Positions 49,601-61,500 of a DNA stretch of 64,000 bases are shown here, in pieces. This stretch comes from Zerene cesonia (taxonomy: Eukaryota > Arthropoda > Insecta > Lepidoptera > Pieridae). The notes under the pieces were generated by a model. The model ran no database searches, was not told where the DNA came from, and saw nothing but the letters and a program-made list of their open reading frames with translations. The stretch covers positions 3,782,001 to 3,846,000 of the forward strand of contig NC_052115.1 in the NCBI RefSeq assembly GCF_012273895.1. The letters are read 5' to 3'. Position numbers and translations under genes: made by a program. Numbering within the stretch: position 1 is the stretch's first letter; every line of letters begins with the position of its first letter.

Positions 49601-50678
49601 TATTTATATTTTGTATTTGTTTGTTAGCAATTTGTTCTGTTGTTTTTGACACAATACTATCATTCTTTGATTTATCTATTGGAACATTTAGTTTTGATTT
49701 ATTAAATCTCTGAGAAGGTAAAAGAAATCCTTTTGTAAATCTATCTTTGAGTGTCATAGTTCCATTTAGATTATCGGACTCTTTTGGGATATCTTTAGAA
49801 TTGTCTATGTGACTTGACTGCTTATTTAAAGATTTTGGAGGAACAGGAATGACATTCCTCAATGTGTTTTGTTTTATAATATCTGTACAATCATTATATA
49901 TGTCAGTTTCTTTTATTGATCTCCGTAGCAAAGACTCATCAATTTTATTTAATTGTTTTCTTGGAAATGCATTTTGGTAAGATATAGTAGTTTTAACAGA
50001 TCTACAATCATCACTGCTAAGTGATGAATCACTTCCCTGTTCTCCAGAATCATATCCAGATTTTCTTCTTATACCTCTCAGAAAAATCTTTAAATTTCTT
50101 CGTTTTTCAATTCTTTTCCTTACTTTGTTTCTCATTAATTTTTGGTAAGCATCTTTTATAATTCTTAATTCATGATTATTAAATTTCATGTATTTAAAAG
50201 CATTTGCAATATCCATAGCACTTACACTAGCAGTTGTATCTATACTTCTGACAGAAAGAGGCGATCCACTTCTGCCATTAATAAGAGATCTTTGTGAGCT
50301 CATAGCCCTTGAATAGTAAGAGTTCTGAAAATTACGAGGTCCAAAATCACTTCTCATTGACATTGGTGAAGTTTCTCTTCCATGATACATACTTCGTTGA
50401 TCATATTGTGGATTACCAAAACGGTGGCGGTGAGTATTCCCGCCCATATTTAACGTCGAAGTTAATACGTTACTTCGAAAACTGAATCCCGTCATATTAC
50501 TTTTATTTATACCAGGCCCTTGCGCGCTAATTGTCTGAAAATAATATACAAGATTATAAAAACATTTGAATTTTATACATCAGTATTTTCATACTCACAA
50601 TAATCTGATACTTACTGTGTTTTCATTCTGAAATGTAATAACATTGTTTGGTAATATATCATCTTCGCTGTCGGACAT
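46644..50678 (-). CDS. Unidentified basic low-complexity protein, 902 residues
   Basis: I do not recognise this gene. Exons on minus: 50678-50616, 50534-48644, 48213-48097, 47281-46644, all GT-AG and in frame from MSDSEDDILPNN to a stop after NTSVCL. The first 120 residues are rich in Ser, Arg, Tyr and Gly. A helical, strongly basic segment at about 127-175 (AMDIANAFKYMKF to KRRNLKIFLRG) is the only part that looks folded and conserved. The rest is Ser/Lys/Asn/Asp-rich with many nuclear-localisation-like clusters (RKRLLDEEDS, ERKRSK, EPKRKTRSW), an acidic patch (DFDDNDF) and a KSFWDTDLESD motif in exon 3. A nuclear or chromosome-associated protein is plausible. Head-to-head with the NOL8 gene. 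The long exon has no stop over 630 codons, which strongly supports coding. Confidence 0.85.
47832..48040 (+). mobile_element. Helitron-like element in intron of unidentified gene
   Basis: Contains TATAAATGCGAAAGTTTGTG, TGAACCGATTGCAATGAAAT and CCGATATTCCTACGGGATAC and ends GGGTCACAGCTAG followed by T. Same family as 35324-35535. Confidence 0.65.
48350..48530. repeat. Unclassified dispersed repeat, copy 2
   Basis: Matches 19700-19890 in the same direction over several blocks (TTACTTGCTCTA, AAACCTGGCTATCCTA, GATAAACTCATAAAATTATT, TGATTAAAGTGGGTC). It lies in the intron 48214-48643 of the unidentified gene. Confidence 0.6.
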
Positions 50679-51892
50679 TTTTAGAGGTCAATAGTAAGTC
50701 AGCTTATTAAGCACAAGTCACAGTAAATCTAGGTCACTATTTAAAAAATAAACTGTTCACACATAACTAAAAGTAATGCAAGTGCATCAACATATTTATT
50801 TTAAACACTTTCAAAACAAGAGCGTCTATTCTGATGCTATTTTCATTCAAACTCCGACGTAACGGAATTCATTGTACCATAGACATACTTTTTATTCTAT
50901 GACAATTGACAGCTGTCAATGCCATGTAAACCATTCAGTCCAATGCCCATACAAGACACTGAGATTCTATTAGCCTATTCAAATATCGACAGTAAAACGA
51001 GTTTACAACTAGGGATTACAGAAAAAAATTCTTGATGCAAAAAGCGAGACGAATAACGAACACGCATGTTTAAACAATCAACAGTGCATTTGATATGAAT
51101 GTGTGGGGTGGGCACCAATGCAAGATTTCCGCACAAAACAAAATCGACAGCTTTTTAGATGTGAAACAGACACTTCAGAAACGTAAACACGTTTTCCATA
51201 AGTGTTAAGAAAATTTATCTCTGTTGCGCATGATGCCCAAACTGCGGGACTATTTTACTAATTGTTTCTCAGCGTCAAATCCAATATTGCAGGATGGTCC
51301 CGCAGAATGCGGACGGTGATAAATGATCTTCATCACGATTACGACGGTCGCCTTATTTATAAATGCATCATGAAAGAAATTAAATTAATAATAAATAAAA
51401 AAAATAGTTCTGACAAGTTCCTTATATATGCTTCGCCTGAAAGAGTAATAAACATATACACATCCTTACAAACTTTCGCATTTGTAATATTAGCGGGAAG
51501 TAGGATAATAGGATTAAGATTTATCTTCAGAAAAAAATCACTCTACTATAAATTATTTTATATGATGTGTACTATGTACCTACATGTACTTCGTATCTTT
51601 GAAATTGTTGAAATTACTAATTTGTCATTATCGTCACAACTCACATGTATCACAGATAGCTTATATATTTTTATTCCTATATTGACATTGACAAACTTGA
51701 AAAATTTGTCATCACTCATCTTGGCTTAAAGGTCTTGTAACCAAGCATTAAATCTTTTAAAAGAAATGTCATCACTCATCAGTCATCAGTCATGCCTTTT
51801 TATTTAGATATTTTGTGATAGGTTATGTTTTCAATATTGAACAAATAAAATAAAATATTGAATGAAAAATATAGGGCACATATGCATTTATA
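50679..51892. promoter_or_regulatory. Divergent upstream region of unidentified gene and NOL8
   Basis: 1.2 kb between two start codons facing apart. A degraded Helitron-like end lies at about 51430-51498 (GAAAGAGTAATAAACAT, GCATTTGTAATATTAG). Short direct repeats of GTCATCACTCATC occur near 51708 and 51767. No recognisable core promoter. The 155-codon frame at 51262-51729 overlaps the repeat and has no family resemblance. Confidence 0.4.
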
Positions 51893-54800
51893 ATGGTTTT
51901 AACGACGCGTTTGTTTGTGGGTAATCTTCCTGAAAATGCCAATGAAAATGATTTACGAAGTGCGTTTTCTTCATATGGAGATATAACTACTGTTGATATC
52001 AAGTGTAAGGCCGATGAAGAAAATAAAAAGAAATTTGCTTTCATTACTCTTTCGGCATCTGAAAATTATATTGAGTCATGTAAGTTCTATATTGTTTGTA
52101 ATATGTATTGAATAGAAATGAGAAATAAAAATTAAGAATTTTTTTTTTCCTCAGGCATTAAGTATTTTTCTAATGAAGATTTTCTTGGTAATAGACTGTA
52201 TGTGACAAAAGCTCGTGAAAGTTTTTTAGAAAGGTTACAAAGGGAAAGAGAACAAGCACAAGCAATCAAAAAGCCAGCCACAGTGGTTTGTATATATTAT
52301 TGTATATTAATGTTTTAATTTGTTTTCTAAAAAGTTTCTTTTTTTAAAAACATACTCATTTAAATGGCACAACCCATTTAAAATAAAAAAAAAAGTGATT
52401 TAACATGTTAATTTTTTTATTTCAGCCTGCTCAAAATGATTTTAACGTAAATGACCATGGCTTTGATCAAAGCAGAAAAAATAAGAGAAAATTTATAAGT
52501 GATGATGATTTGCATAATGATATAAATTTGCAAAGTAATAAAATAACAAAATCTGATACATATGAAAAAAATCTTAAGCAGACACTACAGATAAATAATG
52601 TCAATAATATAACAGATAAACCTGGAGATAAAAAGCAGGAGTCTGAAAAGAAAAGGTTAGAATCTATGAAAAGAAAAAGACAAGAATTTAAGGAAAAGAA
52701 ATTGATCATAAAAACTGGTCTTACTGGAATTGTAAGTATGATACTGATACTGTTAAACAGAATTATTGTTGGTGAGTTGTATCAATTGATAAATTATACA
52801 TGTACTAAGCAGATTTTTTTTTCTTTATAAGTTGCCTTCTTCACACCAACTGAAGTTACCTACAGATAATAATAACATTTCCTTGCAGGATAAAATATCA
52901 AACAAGAAGATATTATTTACTGATGCCGGAGAAGAAAATGTTTCTGAAAATGGACCATCTAAGAGAAATAATGGACTCCAGAACAGAAATAACTTGTTTG
53001 ATGATGAGGATAGTGATGATGGTATAAATTTCAATATAAAAGAACAATTTGAAGGCAAAAAAGGACAAAAGGTAATGTTTTCTTAAAATTTGTACAAGTT
53101 TTAAATTTCAGCACATAAACGTAACATAACAGCCTTAACTATTTGCCTTAATATTACTTTAATTAATAAATTAATATTACTATTTAATTTTAATATAAAA
53201 CATTACAAAATATTAAACAAAAATGTATAAATATTATATGACAGTTATGACACTCCACAAATTTTTATGGGTTTTACAGGTCCTTGATTTACAATCTAGA
53301 TATAAATCTGACAAACGATTTGTATTAGATCAAAGGTTTGCAGAAGATTCAGATGAAGGAAATGAGGAAGAATTGGGTGTGAAAAACGTTGAAGAGGATG
53401 AAACTGTTGAGCTAGAACAGGCAGATGAAAAGAGTAAACAAGTAAAAATATTGCAAGATGTTTTGGGTGTTGCTATTAGATCTAAACATCAAGAATCATC
53501 CAGCAAAACAAAGTGAGTTGAAAATTAGAGAATAGTATGTTTGTATGGAAAATATTCAAATAATCTGACCTTTTTTCTGATGTTAACCCTATTGTTCTAG
53601 GGCAAAGCTTGGGATGTTAAGATTTGATCCTTTACAACCTGATCATGCAAAATTCTTAGCACCAGTGGAACCAAAAGAAGAAGTTTCAAAGAAATCAAAA
53701 AAGAAAAAATCCAAGGACAAGGAAGAAATTCCAGAACCTCAACCAGTGGTGGAAGTGGAAAAGATTGAAGTGTCAAAAGAACAATTTTACGAAGTCAGTG
53801 ATGTTTTAAAGGAAGCTATTGCACAACCAACTTCATTTAGTTTACGTAGCTTGTTCTCTAAAAGTAATTCTACTGAAGAAGGTAAATTTTTCTTACAAAT
53901 CATAGGAAGCTGTCATATTACCAAATTTTATTTACTTATATGTGTTACAGTACATTTTCTTTTTCATAAGTTAAAACTAAACACCTTTGATACAACTAGT
54001 TCTAACTAAGGAAAACTTTTATGTGTTTCCAATATTAAATGTTTATAAATTCTTACTTACTACGTACTTCTGAGGCTGAACTATTTATATCATTTTATCA
54101 TATTCTTGGGGATGGGCAGTTCTCTATAATCCGACAAACTGGATAGTATGACATGGTGCATGCAAATCCTGGTCCTGCAAAATGTTTCTCAGATTAATGT
54201 GGGTCCACTGTATAGATTAATAAGCAATTATATTTTGTTTAGAACAATGGTCATTTATGAGAAGCCTAAGCCTATAATTGATTTATTTATCACATGTAAC
54301 ATTTTCTTTTTAGAAACACCGAATGATACAGATCAAAGCAAATATTTAGTGAAAGTTAAAGATAAAAAAGTAAAACATCCTTTGGATCCTGGTGAAAAAA
54401 ATCCCTTTGTGTATGATTCTTCTGAATCTGAAGATGAAGGTGAATCACTCAATAAAGATACAGTTATACCAGAGAAAGTTGAACAAAAGGCAGTTTGGAG
54501 GGAAAATTTGTTTTTGTCCCTGAATTTAGATAATAGGTTGCAAGGTAAAATTATTAGATTATTCTCTTTATTAATATAATGCTTTATTCAAGTTCATAAC
54601 AGAGTTATAAAAAATTATATGTATGTATATAGATATTTAAAGAATGTTGTGAGGAAAGTGTCATTAACAAATCACAAAGAAATTGATCTCAGATCTATTT
54701 TAGTCTGATAGACACAGAAAAATTGGCTGTGCCCTCTTAACAATGACCGATGTACAGACCCCAATGTAAAATTTTGTACTGTAAACCATAATTCATTATT

Positions 54801-55040
54801 AAAAACCATAATTCATTTTTTAACTGATTTCATATTCATAGCATTTATTATTTTACTTTCACAGAGGGCTTAGAGTTCTTTAATCAGCCTTTAGAAGGCG
54901 AAATCCCGAAAGAAAGGCGACAATTGAAATCCGTTATGAAAAAGCGACTATACAATAAAGAGCGTAAGAACAAAATGTTCCAGAAAAAGATTGGTGGACG
55001 AAAGAAGACTATGAAAAAGAATTATAATAAGAAAAATTGA
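51893..55040 (+). CDS. NOL8-like nucleolar RNA-binding protein
   Basis: Homologue of nucleolar protein 8, needed for pre-rRNA processing in animals. Exons: 51893-52079, 52155-52285, 52426-52731, 52832-53071, 53280-53512, 53601-53881, 54314-54544, 54865-55040; 594 residues. Visible: an N-terminal RRM with RNP2 LFVGNL (residues 6-11) and RNP1-like KKFAFITL, followed by RLYVTKARESFLERLQRERE as in NOL8; a Lys/Asp-rich middle; the family block LQSRYKSDKRFVLDQRF; acidic patches; NLFLSLNLDNRLQEGLEFF; and a basic tail ending KKNYNKKN. The fourth exon may instead start at 52889 (CAG acceptor), which removes 19 codons in frame. Drosophila has a comparable gene (CG14230). Confidence 0.85.
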
Positions 55041-55057
55041 TTTCTGAAACTATTTTT

Positions 55058-55063
55058 AATAAA
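55058..55063 (+). promoter_or_regulatory. Likely poly(A) signal of NOL8-like gene
   Basis: AATAAA 18 bases after the NOL8 stop codon. The transcript end would fall close to, or past, the 3' end of the opposing mRpS9 gene. Confidence 0.6.
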
Positions 55064-55084
55064 ACTGATAAATTTATTCTGTTG

Positions 55085-55094
55085 TTTATTTATT
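55085..55094 (-). promoter_or_regulatory. Likely poly(A) signals of mRpS9
   Basis: Two overlapping TTTATT (AATAAA on minus) at 55085-55090 and 55089-55094, 34-43 bases downstream of the mRpS9 stop codon. Confidence 0.55.
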
Positions 55095-55127
55095 AACTAC
55101 AATATCATAAACACATTACAAGAAATC

Positions 55128-56333
55128 TTAACGCCTCTTCCATGTAGGCTTTTTCCTAGCACCAGGCTGACCAGGCTTCTTACGTTCCCTTCTTCTGTGA
55201 TCCCTCGTAAGCAAACCTGCAACTTGCATTGATTCAAGCATTGCTTGATCAACAAAGCTTCGTAGACCCCATGCTATTCCCCACCGTATTGCACCAGCTT
55301 GACCTGATGGTCCACCTCCTTCAATATTACATTCAACATCAACTCGATTTTCCATTCCAGTAAATATTAATGGAAATATCACTTGCTCTCTACTTTGAGT
55401 ATCTTCAAAATAGGTGATGTCTTTTCCATTGATTGTTATTTTGCCAGTGCCAGGGGAACGTATGGTTACATCACCTCTGGCCTTTTTTCTCAAGCACTCA
55501 TATGTGGTAATATAAGATCGACCCTCCTCATCATAACTAGGTTTAGGAATTTCCAGTGCAAATTTCTGAAAAGACAATGGCTTTCTGAATTTTTCTATAA
55601 AATCTATACATCTATAAGAATATGGTAGTGATACAAGTCGTTCCATGACCAATTTGAAATTGTCATATTCCAAGTCAGAAATTTTCTCCACTAACATAAC
55701 TTCTAATTGATCTTTAGAAACCCAAATACTTGAAGATAATTCAAGCTTGGAACTTTGTTCAGGGGTGGCTTTTTTCCTGATAACTTTATCTTCAAACTTG
55801 TTAAGGTTTTCGATATGCTCGGCAGCATCATACAATAATTTGAAGAAATTAGGTTTTCCTGTGTAAAACAGAAAATGGTGAGGTCTACCAGCTTCATCAA
55901 ATTCTGCGGCTTTTCGAGCTGGAAATACTTCATCAGGTGGTTTCATCAAAGGACGGGCAGCAGGATCATATATGCCACTTGGAAATAAGTATTCAATGGC
56001 TCTGTCGACATCTTTCTGTGTAAATGTCTCTGGGTCTTCTCCCATCATATTAGCAAGATGCCTTTTACCAATATTATATTCGACGTGCTGCTTTTTCATA
56101 AATTCATCATGTTCTTTAGCTCTTTCTAAGTAGGCCTTCATAGCTTTGCTGATAGCTTTTTTCCTACTTAATCTTTCCCAATCCGTAAATTTATTGAAAA
56201 TATCATCTGCATTTGTAGTCACTTTACTACTGTAATTACGTATATGTTTGTAAAGGGAGTTAGATAAAATTGGATAGGAACACTTTGTAACAGGTATAAC
56301 CTGTTTGATGGTTAACTTTATAACATTGGACAT
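55128..56333 (-). CDS. mRpS9: Mitochondrial small-subunit ribosomal protein uS9m
   Basis: Component of the mitochondrial small ribosomal subunit. A single uninterrupted 401-residue frame. The first 35 residues (MSNVIKLTIKQVIPVTKCSY) are basic, Ser-rich and almost free of acidic residues, fitting a mitochondrial import sequence. The C-terminal third is the uS9 domain: TGKITINGKDITYF (about 297-310), VECNIEGGGPSGQAGAIRWG with its typical Gly-rich loop, then the Arg/Lys tail KKPGQPGARKKPTWKRR that reaches the decoding site. The long N-terminal part is usual for animal uS9m. It lies tail-to-tail with the NOL8-like gene, with 87 bases between stops. The lack of introns stands out here, but there is no sign of retrocopy decay. 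Confidence 0.95.
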   Translation of the reverse strand: MSNVIKLTIKQVIPVTKCSYPILSNSLYKHIRNYSSKVTTNADDIFNKFTDWERLSRKKAISKAMKAYLERAKEHDEFMKKQHVEYNIGKRHLANMMGEDPETFTQKDVDRAIEYLFPSGIYDPAARPLMKPPDEVFPARKAAEFDEAGRPHHFLFYTGKPNFFKLLYDAAEHIENLNKFEDKVIRKKATPEQSSKLELSSSIWVSKDQLEVMLVEKISDLEYDNFKLVMERLVSLPYSYRCIDFIEKFRKPLSFQKFALEIPKPSYDEEGRSYITTYECLRKKARGDVTIRSPGTGKITINGKDITYFEDTQSREQVIFPLIFTGMENRVDVECNIEGGGPSGQAGAIRWGIAWGLRSFVDQAMLESMQVAGLLTRDHRRRERKKPGQPGARKKPTWKRR

Positions 56334-56890
56334 CTTGTGGTATTTTTAATTTCCTAGATGGACATAATTACGCAAAAATTACACTTATGTTCGAGCGTAT
56401 CTGATGCAAAGTATAAATTTATTGCAATGTAAATGTGCAAGGCGCACGGCCAAGTTGCAAGCGGCAAGCCTGTATACTTAATTCTAGATCCTAATTATAT
56501 ATTTTTGGACATGAGACTTCTTGTGTTGTCACTGTCATAAGGATTTTGACTTATAATTATTGATTATTGCCATGGAGTATAAATATCTAAACTGATAGAT
56601 AATAGTACCTTTATCTACATAGATCTATAGAGATAGATAAAAAAAAACTCCTTTTGTTATTAACTGGAAGATTTAATCAAATGTAAGAGAGATTTTCATT
56701 ACATTGCAATTTCGTGAGTTTGATTATAATCTACCGGTTCTTAAAATCTTGTGGTACCTAACAAGATATTGAATTTTGTTCAGCCATTCATAAGTGGGTA
56801 CATATATTAAAATTTTATTTAAAAAATAAAAAAGTGTATTTAATGATCAACACTGTCTACCACATGAATTCAACATTGAGGTAGGAAATT

Positions 56891-57046
56891 TCTATACTAA
56901 TATTATAAAGCCAAAGAGTTTGTTTGTTTGAACGCATTAATCTCAGGAACTACTGGTCCGATTTGAAAAATTATTTCAGTGTTATATAGCCCATTTATTG
57001 AGGAAGGCTAAGGCTATATATGTACGAAGCCGGGGCGGATAGCTAG
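56891..57046 (+). mobile_element. Helitron-like element
   Basis: Starts TCTATACTAATATTATAAAG, contains GGAACTACTGGTCCGATTTG and ends CGGGGCGGATAGCTAG followed by T. Confidence 0.7.
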
Positions 57047-57782
57047 TCCTTAATAAGTAAGAAGGAATTTAAACACTCATCGTATATTTTTTTTGGTAAA
57101 AAAACACTAGCAAAATTAAATAAAAAACGTGTTTATATTTCAAGCTGTTCGTTTATTACACATACAGAAATAAAGTTAAAAATTAATTACATATTTATTT
57201 TATGACATTGTGCTCAATGCAAATATGCGATAGTTAAAAAATACCTTTTTTAATCCTATCTAAGGCTATTAATTGTATATTAAATGAATAATATCATGAA
57301 AATTTGAATTACCAGAAAAACCCGAAAACGTTTTTAATGTAATAGATATTGTAACATTCTAACAGCGCTTTGTAAAATCATTAAAAAAGAATAGTTATAA
57401 CACGATTGGAAGAAATGATCTACATAGTCATTATACGCAGTTGCAATACTGACTTTACAATGATGTATGTGAAATCATGCATCATTTTAAAACGAATCAT
57501 TATATATCTATGTATTTAAATATAAAATTCGTGAGAAATTAAACCAGGCAACCTAAATACAATATGATGAAACACGAAGAAATTCCGAAACGGCATATAA
57601 ACAATTCTATATTCTTGATGAATTAGGTTACGGCCGACAATTTAAAATAAAATCTTATTCGGACTTATTATGGACTATGCATGAATACTTAGTTATGAAT
57701 TCTATGTCCGATTCGACCACACACATGCTAATATACTAATTATTCGGAAAATATAGTCTTTTCTAGTTGTTTAATTCTTATA

Positions 57783-57801
57783 GTAATAATAATAATAATA
57801 A
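57783..57801. repeat. (AAT)n microsatellite
   Basis: About six AAT units, non-coding spacer. Confidence 0.85.
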
Positions 57802-58582
57802 TTGTCTATATCTTCAGTTTAGGAATTGTTTCTTATATGCATTTTAGAGTCAATATGAAAACTATTTAACACCAAACACAATTACTTATTTTTTATTTAT
57901 GTTTAAAGCAAACAAAATACAAATGATAGTCATTTATTTCACTTCTCAATGAATTGAATCCATTAGTAAAAATATAAACTATTTCCGTTTAAAAAATAAT
58001 GTGACATAAATGAAATATAAAAATTTTCGATAAAGAAAATATACATACATCGTCCAGTAATAATTTATATTTATATACAGCAATAAATAATACTTTGAAA
58101 AATTATTGATGGAATGATACAAAGGTCAAGACTTATATTAAATATTTATTTTTTTCTAAACGATGATAAATGCTATACACCATAGACTAGGAGTAACGAT
58201 TTGCTTCACTTAAATTACCTGTTTTAGTCAAAAGAGGAATCATTCGTGAAATTATGCATTTGAAATTGTTACTTCTGTGAATTTTTTGAGATCAATACAA
58301 ACATCAATTGTTGAGGTAAAGCCTTGCAGAAATAATAAAAATATTACACTAAATTTTCAAGCAATATTGTATATTAATATACACTATTTGAACTCCTTTC
58401 CTCAGAGAATTTGTTTAAAAAAAATCTTAAATCGATAGGTTTTAATAAGTTGTTGATAAAAATTTATATTTTTTAATGGATAACTTAAGTGATACAAGTC
58501 GATAAAACGCGGGTGTCACACAGCAAACCCGGTGCTTATAGTCACACTAACTTAAAAATTATGTCTAAACTTTATTGTTGTG

Positions 58583-61500
58583 TTACGTAGGGTCATCCGA
58601 TATTAGTGCTTCTGATTGCTCGTCCAAATCTGATATATTTCGTATCGTCCTGTAAAACAAATTTAAACAATAATTCTGATTGTGCAATTTATTTTTAGGG
58701 ATAACTTTTTGAATGATTTTTACTGCGCCACCCCGAAGGCGCATATCGACGTGGGCTGGACTCCAGCGCTGCATCGCCACGCAACATACTACATTTTGTT
58801 GGGAGCCGAGCACAATTCGGCACGTATTGGTCCAGGTCGCAACGGGGAAGTACCACACACCCACAGAAGACCGGTGTGAAATAGTAGCATGCTATTGTAT
58901 TTCGTACGGTGAGTGGGGGAGCAACCGCTCTCGCTCCCGCTCCGCTCGCGTGAAGCCGCATCATAAATGGGGTTGAGAGGTGAGATCAAGACTCTAGCGC
59001 TGTAACTGCTAGAAGCGATATAACACAGGCGCGAGTATAACAGCGCTGCATCGCCGCGCACCGTACCACATAATCATGTACAGTATTCACGTGAGAGCAG
59101 TGACGGACTTTAAAATCCATAAGTTGGGGTTCGAGACCAGGTGATTTATCTGTACATGATCATTGCTTGAAACGGCGAAGGAAACATCGTACGGAAACCG
59201 GCATGTCCGAGAATTAAAAGTTCGACGACATGTGACATATGCCAACCCGCACTTGGCCAGCGTGGTGGATTATGGCCTGAACCCTCATAGGAGGCCGGTG
59301 TCCCAGCAGTGGGAACACATATGACGATTGACTCACGTGAACCCCTCAGCGGCTCGCAAGCGCACGTTGAGCCAGGTGACGGGCGCGGGGATGTCGGCGA
59401 GGTCGAGCGCGCCGGCCGCCCAGCCGGCGGAGGAGAGCGCGGCGGCGGCCGCGTGCCACGCGCTGGGCCCCGCGCGCCACGCCTCCACGCACGCCGCCAG
59501 CGGCACGGCGGTGGCGAGCACGCCGGTCGCCGCCTGCGACGACGTCAGCGATCTACCCCTGGTACGTGAATTGCGACTTAGTTACATATTATCGCGTTTG
59601 GCGATGCCAGTAAATTGGAATTATTTTCCTATGCTATAATATTATTATATTCAATACACTTGGATCACTTACTTTGGAGGTGAAGCAAACATTAGTGCCA
59701 ATGCTGCATTTTTTGAGCAACAGTATCTATTTAACAAGTCATTCGATATATTTCCATAGATTTTCTCACTATCAGAATAATTGAAATATTTTACTGAAAG
59801 TGTAAGTTAATGCTCACCAAAGCCACAAGGACTCCATAAGGAGTGGACTCAAGGCGGCATCTAGAAGTAACCAACTCCATAATTTTGGAGATGGAAGCTC
59901 AGCTTTCTCAACGCCAGCCACCGCTAGCACACCCCCGAATGTCCATATTAAGCAACCACATGTGCATCCAACTATACCTAAACAAATAATAAAATCGATA
60001 TATTACATATTAACATGTTAATAATTTTTAACAATGGGAGGTACCAGCTTTCAAATAAAAAGAGATCAACAAAAACGATTCACCCCATAAAAGTTATGAG
60101 ACAACAAACAAAAATATACAGTCGAACTGAGAACCCCCCCCCCCCCTTTTTGAAGTCCGTTGATAAATCACCTTAATTGGACACGCTTTATTATTCAAAA
60201 CAGACTTTATTGTTAGTGTCAGATAAGACTTTTTTTTGCAAAATTAAACTAAGTAAATCTATTATTACTCGTTATAAAATCAATGTAATACATATGTTAT
60301 TGCTTTAATATGAAATTAGATTGTATTTTTAAATTACCAACGAGCAAAAAAGAGTTAATCCCGTCCCCTTTCCTCAACTCTCGTCGGAACATTAACAAGT
60401 GCACCGCGTAGCACAAGGCGGAGCCCAGCGCCGCTAACACGGCCAGCCAATTACTTTGATGGCTCTCAGATATACCTAGAACTACCTGAAATAAGATGTT
60501 GATGTTTGAAATCACAATAAAAAAAAAAAAAAAATCAACAAGCTGTCGGTATTGTCTGTTCTTCTAGAGTCTCGTCTATTGATGTTACATGAATATTGTA
60601 AATTTTGTAAGCATACAATCACAATACATGCAGTGGAATGTAGGTAAGAGTCGATAGAATGGAAAAGATTAATTTCAATCTCTGGCCTATTCTAGGCCAA
60701 TTTAAATTGCTTAAAAGTAAATTTAATTTCACTACAACTAAATAAATTTGTAATACTCACAAGTCCAGCCGCAGTAAGTAGAACAGCCACACACTTTGAG
60801 AAGTTAAATCTGTCTGTGGGCACTTGTGCGAAAAGCGCGCCAAGTGTGAGGGCAAACGCGCTCGTCGTGGAAGTGTAGATTGTGGCTGAACAACTCGACG
60901 TGTGCAATAAGCTCAAACGGTAAAGATAGTTCGATATAAACCACTGGAATAAGAAATATCAATTAATAATAAAATAATATTTAAACGATAGACGTAAAAT
61001 GTTGTGGATGTCGCAGGATTAAGGTGTAAATATGGGTTCTAAATTTAATTATTTTTCAAGTTTGTTTAAACACAAAACTGACATCATAAATCAACGGTTT
61101 TTAAACTATATCATGATGTATCTCAATATGATAGATAATATTTGGATGTTTTCAGAAACGTTTCCTTGCGAGTTAAATAGCGCCATATACACTCACAGGT
61201 ATTGTAAACATAAGTGCAAGTCGTATATGCCGTCGGGTGGCAGCTGCGGCGGCCCGTCGTTGCGCGTATTCTGTCGCGCGTATGGACGCCGACCACGAAA
61301 GACGCGCCAAAAGAGCCTCACCCGCCATTGCCGCTGACATGACGCGGACCTGGCGAACGATCCAGAATGTTCTAGAAATTCTTTCATAAATTTAAGCCGC
61401 TAAGCAGTGGCGTAGCATGGGTTGGGGCCTGGGTGGATAGTCGGTTGGAGGTTGGTCGCCGCTTAGACATACGTCGCTTCTTCAAGGTCCAGTGTGAAAT

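Larger units (their letters stand above)
56334..58582. other. Spacer between mRpS9 and the SLC35F5-like gene
   Basis: AT-rich, with the Helitron-like copy 56891-57046 and an (AAT)n run at 57783-57801. I see no coding exon. The last 1.5 kb may hold the 3' UTR of the SLC35F5-like gene, which reads toward it. Confidence 0.5.

Noticed and set aside
58695..59061. Overlapping frames around 58.7-59.1 kb
   Set aside because: They lie in retroelement-derived sequence and have no family resemblance.
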